Source: Ferruginibacter sp.
GTDB taxonomy: Bacteria > Bacteroidota > Bacteroidia > Chitinophagales > Chitinophagaceae
Assembly: GCA_030831725.1 (NCBI GenBank)
Contig: JAURKN010000124.1
Coordinates: 1-8,070 of the forward strand
DNA: 8,070 nt
Reading direction: 5' to 3'
Both the position numbers and the translations under genes were made by a program. Shown piece by piece: positions 5,031 to 8,070 of this stretch; position 1 is the first letter of the stretch; every line of letters begins with the position of its first letter. The notes under the pieces were generated by a model. The model did not search any database and was not told the origin of the DNA. It saw nothing but the letters and a program-made list of their open reading frames with translations.

Positions 5031-5054
5031 GGTACGTAGTTTCTTTTACGTACC
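5031..5054 (-). promoter_or_regulatory. Hairpin directly abutting the start codon
   Basis: GGTACGTA (5031-5038) and TACGTACC (5047-5054) are perfect reverse complements with an 8-base spacer. In the minus-strand mRNA the hairpin, 8 bp with loop AAAGAAAC, ends exactly at the base before the AUG of the downstream gene. It could hide the start region from ribosomes, mark a processing site after metF, or as DNA be a dimer operator. Confidence 0.55.
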
Positions 5055-5104
5055 TATAACGCCATCTGTGGTTGCTTTATTTTGTTGAAAACCAACTTTT
5101 TCTC

Positions 5105-6058
5105 TTAAAAAACCCTGGAAACCACATCGGCAACCAAATTTGGTCTGCCCAATGTGTAATAGTGCAGAACAGGAACCCCCGATGCTTTAAGCTCTTTAGA
5201 CTGTTCGTACATCCAGTCGGCGCCCACTCGTTCCACATCGGCGTCTGTTTTACATTGTGCTATGGCCTCCGATAGTGGCGTGGGAAGATCAATATGAAAG
5301 GTTTTGGGAAGGATGGTCAGTTGTTTTTTGGAATAAATCGGCTTTAAACCTGGTATTATCGGTACCTGAATGCCAATTTCCCTGCATGATTTGACAAATG
5401 AAAAATACTTGGCATTGTCAAAAAACATCTGGGTTACGATATAATCCGCACCGGCATCCACTTTTGCCTTCAAATGCCTTAGGTCCGATTCCATATTCGG
5501 CGCCTCAAAATGCTTTTCGGGATATCCGGCTACACCGATGCAAAACCTTGTTTTTGATGTGTTTTTCAAATCCTCCTCCAGATAAACGCCGGCGTTAAGG
5601 TTGTTTACCTGCTTTAATAAGTCTATGGCATATTTGTGTCCGCCCGGTTCTGCCTCGAATGTGGTTTCGTTTTTCGCCGCATCGCCCCTCAAAACCAACA
5701 CATTGTCTATACCAAGATAGTTTAGGTTGATCAAGGCGTCTTCCGTTTCATTTACACCAAATCCCCCGCAAATCAGGTGGGGAACCGTATCCACATTGTA
5801 TTTGTTCATGATGGCAGCACAGATGGACTCTGTACCAGGTCGCTTTCTGACTACCACTTTTTCAAAGCTTCCATCCGCTTTCTTCTTAAAAATATGCTCG
5901 CTTCTGTGATAAGTTACATTGATAAACGACGGCTTATGTTCCATCAGGGGATCAAGATGATCGTACAAAGATTGAATTCCCTTGCCCTTAAGGGGTGGGA
6001 GTATTTCAAAGGAAACCAGTGTTTCTTTCGCCTGTTGGATATGATCGGTTACTTTCAT
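5105..6058 (-). CDS. metF: Methylenetetrahydrofolate reductase
   Basis: MetF reduces 5,10-methylene-THF to 5-methyl-THF with FAD and a nicotinamide cofactor, supplying the methyl group for methionine synthesis in the cytoplasm. The 317 residues are the usual length of bacterial MetF and form a single TIM barrel. The opening SFEILPP holds the catalytic Glu (residue 18, matching Glu28 of E. coli). Then come VTYHR (48-52), VPHLICGG (92-99) and LNYLGIDNVLVLRGD ending in the FAD-side Asp (126). FCIGVAGYPEKH (172-183), AGADYIVTQMFFD with the substrate-binding Gln (210), IPGLKP (235-240) and a terminal HYYTLGRPN follow. All key residues are present. ATG 6058 follows an A-rich AGCTGAAAA with no clear Shine-Dalgarno. 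A perfect -7 box lies 45 bases upstream. No methionine-synthase gene is adjacent. Confidence 0.97.
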   Translation of the reverse strand: MKVTDHIQQAKETLVSFEILPPLKGKGIQSLYDHLDPLMEHKPSFINVTYHRSEHIFKKKADGSFEKVVVRKRPGTESICAAIMNKYNVDTVPHLICGGFGVNETEDALINLNYLGIDNVLVLRGDAAKNETTFEAEPGGHKYAIDLLKQVNNLNAGVYLEEDLKNTSKTRFCIGVAGYPEKHFEAPNMESDLRHLKAKVDAGADYIVTQMFFDNAKYFSFVKSCREIGIQVPIIPGLKPIYSKKQLTILPKTFHIDLPTPLSEAIAQCKTDADVERVGADWMYEQSKELKASGVPVLHYYTLGRPNLVADVVSRVF

Positions 6059-6102
6059 TTTTCAGCTCTATTTTGTTGAATCGCCCGCTTGGACATATTT
6101 TA

Positions 6103-6110
6103 CAAAGATA
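6103..6110 (-). promoter_or_regulatory. Promoter -7 box for metF
   Basis: On the minus strand the sequence reads TATCTTTG, a perfect match to the Bacteroidota -7 consensus TAnnTTTG. The start of transcription would fall near 6097, giving a leader of about 40 bases before the metF ATG. No good TTTG is found 19-21 bases upstream, which is common because the -33 element is weakly conserved. Confidence 0.6.
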
Positions 6111-6195
6111 ATTATTTAAAAAACGGGATTGGTGTTTTGTAGAGCGTTCCTGTTAATTTTAGACAAGATGGTCCACCCAAATCATTATCATAACC

Positions 6196-6203
6196 TACTT
6201 TTG
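6196..6203 (+). promoter_or_regulatory. Promoter -7 box for lptB
   Basis: TACTTTTG fits TAnnTTTG perfectly and ends only six bases before the lptB ATG at 6210. Transcription from it would begin at or within a few bases of the start codon, giving a leaderless or nearly leaderless mRNA. The -33 position lacks TTTG. It could also be chance, with the real promoter further upstream. Confidence 0.5.
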
Positions 6204-6209
6204 TAGCCC

Positions 6210-6980
6210 ATGAGCTTAACCATCACCACACGAAATCTTGTAAAAGTATACGGAAGCAGAACCGTCGTCAACAACGTATCTTTTGAAGTTAGCCAAGGCG
6301 AAATTGTCGGTTTGCTAGGTCCGAACGGAGCCGGAAAAACCACTTCTTTCTATCAGGTGGTCGGTTTGGTGAAGTCGGATAGCGGAGAGGTTTTTCTAAA
6401 CGAGCTCAACATCACCCAATTACCCATGTACAAACGTGCCCAATTGGGTATCGGCTATTTGCCACAAGAGGCAAGCGTGTTCAGAAAACTCAGTGTCGAA
6501 GACAACATTAAAGCGGTTTTGGAGATGACCAAGCTCTCAAAACAAGAGCAGAAAAACAAGCTGGAGTCCCTTATTGAAGAGTTCCACTTACAACACGTGA
6601 GAAAAAACAACGGCGACACGCTCAGTGGTGGGGAAAGAAGACGAACCGAAATCGCAAGAGCACTCGCTGTAGACCCAAAATTCATTCTGCTAGACGAACC
6701 TTTTGCCGGCGTAGATCCGATTGCGGTTGAAGACATACAAGAGGTAATAGCCCGACTCAAATACAAAAACATCGGCATTTTAATTACCGATCACAACGTA
6801 AACGAAACACTTTCCATTTGCGACCGTGCATATCTGTTGATCGATGGAAAAATTTTCAAACACGGAACAGCAGAAGAATTGGCGGGAGATGAACAGGTAA
6901 GAAGACTCTACTTGGGTAAAAACTTCGAATTAAAACGAAAAGACTATCTGCACGAACAAGCAAAAAGCGATCTCTCTTAA
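6210..6980 (+). CDS. lptB: LPS export ABC transporter ATP-binding protein LptB
   Basis: LptB is the cytoplasmic ATPase of LptB2FG, which extracts lipopolysaccharide from the inner membrane and drives it across the LptA bridge to the outer membrane. At 256 residues it is close to the usual ~240, with a short charged C-terminal extension. Walker A is GPNGAGKTT with Lys43 and the LptB-type continuation SFYQVVGLV. The Q-loop is YLPQEAS with Gln86, the signature is LSGGERRR (138-145), Walker B is ILLDEPFAGVDP with Asp162 and Glu163, and the switch His is 195 in ITDHNV. The start at 6210 fits the family (LVKVYGSRTVVNNVSFEV follows within ten residues) and there is no internal ATG to replace it. lptF, lptG, lptA and lptC are not nearby, as is usual in this phylum. 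GH3 follows after 73 bases. Confidence 0.95.
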   Translation: MSLTITTRNLVKVYGSRTVVNNVSFEVSQGEIVGLLGPNGAGKTTSFYQVVGLVKSDSGEVFLNELNITQLPMYKRAQLGIGYLPQEASVFRKLSVEDNIKAVLEMTKLSKQEQKNKLESLIEEFHLQHVRKNNGDTLSGGERRRTEIARALAVDPKFILLDEPFAGVDPIAVEDIQEVIARLKYKNIGILITDHNVNETLSICDRAYLLIDGKIFKHGTAEELAGDEQVRRLYLGKNFELKRKDYLHEQAKSDLS

Positions 6981-7053
6981 TTTTTCAACCAATATCATAA
7001 CTCTGCCTGATTTTGAACGAATCGAAAGTTCATAAATTCACTATCTTCCCGAT

Positions 7054-8070
7054 ATGAAATGGTTAGCTCCTGTTATTTCCCGGTTTGCCAGAATGAGGGA
7101 ATGGAGAATCAGAAACTGGACAAGTCATCCTGTTTCCGCACAACACGACGTGTTGCAAGACCTTGTGACCGCTGGACAATACACCTCCTTTGGTAGACAA
7201 TACAAGTTTTCATCGCTTTTTTCGGTAAAAAACTTCAAGTCGAAAATTCCGATTCATGAATATGACGACCTCATGCCGCAAGTCGAAAAAATGATGAACG
7301 GAGAAGAAAACATCTTGTGGAATACGCCGATAAATTGGTTTGCCAAAAGCAGTGGAACAACAAACGCCAAAAGCAAATTCATTCCCATCAGCGAAGAGAG
7401 CTTGCAGGAAAACCATTACAAAGCAAGCAAAGACGTTCTTACTAACTATTATAAAAACTTTCCTTCCAGCGACTTGTTGACGGGAAAGGGTTTGGTTGTG
7501 GGCGGATCACACCAGATTCATCAGGTAAATGATGGTGTTCACTACGGAGACTTGAGCGCCGTTCTCATGCAAAACGCACCGTTTTGGGGTCAATGGATCA
7601 GAACACCCGAACTCAGTGTGGCCCTGCTAGACAATTGGGAAGATAAAATTGAAAAGCTGGCGCAAGCTACCGCCAATGAAAACGTGACTTCGATATCCGG
7701 CGTTCCCACCTGGACCATGATTCTGTTGAAACGCATCCTGGAAATCACCGGAAAAAATTCCATAAAAGAAGTGTGGCCCAATCTGGAGGTATTCATACAT
7801 GGTGGTGTTTCGTTTGTCCCATACCGTGATGGGTTCGAAAAAATCATCGGGGCGCCGATAAATTATCTTGAAATCTACAACGCCAGCGAGGGCTTTTTTG
7901 CCGCACAAGAAAGTCCCGGAGACGACGGCATGACGCTGTTTACAGAACATGGGATTTTTTACGAGTTCATGCCCGTTGAAGAATATGGTAAGGAAAATCC
8001 CAAAACAATCGGATTAGACAAGGTTGTCGTTGGAAAACAATATGCCCTTATCATCAGCACTACCGGCGGA
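7054..8070 (+). CDS. GH3 auxin-responsive promoter family protein (acyl-adenylating enzyme), N-terminal two thirds
   Basis: An open frame of 339 codons starts at ATG 7054 and is cut by the right edge; the family is about 500 residues long. GH3 proteins belong to the adenylate-forming (firefly-luciferase-like) superfamily, activate a carboxylic acid with ATP and transfer it to an amino acid or another nucleophile. The ATP-binding motif FAKSSGTTNAKSKFIPIS is at 96-113, SISGVPTW at 213-220, FIHGGV at 247-252 and the second adenylate motif YNASEG at 275-280. The window ends in ALIISTTGG, the start of the conserved block that normally continues into LWRY. There is no signal peptide, so it is cytosolic. 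The 73-base gap to lptB has only a poor -7 box (TATCTTCC near 7041), so it may be read with lptB. The plant-hormone name does not imply an auxin substrate; the bacterial substrate is unknown. Confidence 0.93.
   Translation, partial: MKWLAPVISRFARMREWRIRNWTSHPVSAQHDVLQDLVTAGQYTSFGRQYKFSSLFSVKNFKSKIPIHEYDDLMPQVEKMMNGEENILWNTPINWFAKSSGTTNAKSKFIPISEESLQENHYKASKDVLTNYYKNFPSSDLLTGKGLVVGGSHQIHQVNDGVHYGDLSAVLMQNAPFWGQWIRTPELSVALLDNWEDKIEKLAQATANENVTSISGVPTWTMILLKRILEITGKNSIKEVWPNLEVFIHGGVSFVPYRDGFEKIIGAPINYLEIYNASEGFFAAQESPGDDGMTLFTEHGIFYEFMPVEEYGKENPKTIGLDKVVVGKQYALIISTTGG

Noticed and set aside
5777..6079. 100-codon plus-strand frame and other plus frames opposite metF
   Set aside because: Antisense shadows of a full-length metF with all catalytic residues.
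7590..7950. Minus-strand frames of 85 and 107 codons opposite the GH3 gene
   Set aside because: Antisense shadows; the plus frame carries the ATP-binding and YNASEG motifs without interruption.

Overview
The window looks like a piece of a Bacteroidota (Bacteroidetes) chromosome, from a free-living flavobacterial, saprospiral or chitinophagal type. The signs are moderate AT richness, almost no Shine-Dalgarno sites, -7 promoter boxes of the TAnnTTTG type (two perfect ones in the metF/lptB intergenic region), a secreted Ig/PKD-repeat protein, a SusD-free surface lipoprotein glycosidase, a short Ate1-like aminoacyltransferase and a GH3 acyl-adenylase next to lptB. No phage, plasmid, transposase, CRISPR array, rRNA or tRNA is visible.

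Left part (1-2453): the 5' end of a large secreted Ig/PKD-domain protein (minus strand, running off the left edge), then a lipoprotein of the GH clan-A TIM-barrel type (minus). The lipoprotein is divergent from the next gene across a 163-base intergenic region. Middle (2454-3140): a plus-strand arginyl/leucyl-tRNA-protein transferase-like protein, which could act in the N-degron pathway.

Centre (3141-4694): 1.55 kb without a convincing protein gene but full of ordered structure. Two diverged copies of a roughly 300-base unit are present. Each has a conserved box, a short leader-like ORF, a C/A-rich and almost G-free repeat tract, and a CCCCGA..TCGGGG terminator with a 7-T tail. Each is followed by G/T-rich tracts that are the same kind of repeat in the opposite sense. 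Three copies of a second, hairpin-rich element (R1-R3) follow; the last two form a 164-base direct repeat, each ending in its own AAAGCCCC..GGGGCTTT terminator. This is the part of the window most likely to hold an undescribed RNA or repeat system.

Right part (4695-8070): a small conserved-looking hypothetical protein lies 74 bases downstream of metF on the same strand, with a perfect hairpin touching its start codon. metF is divergent from lptB (ATPase of the LPS transporter). lptB is followed on the same strand by a GH3-family acyl-adenylating enzyme cut by the right edge. metF links to one-carbon and methionine metabolism; lptB to outer-membrane biogenesis. The GH3 enzyme's substrate is not known from the sequence.
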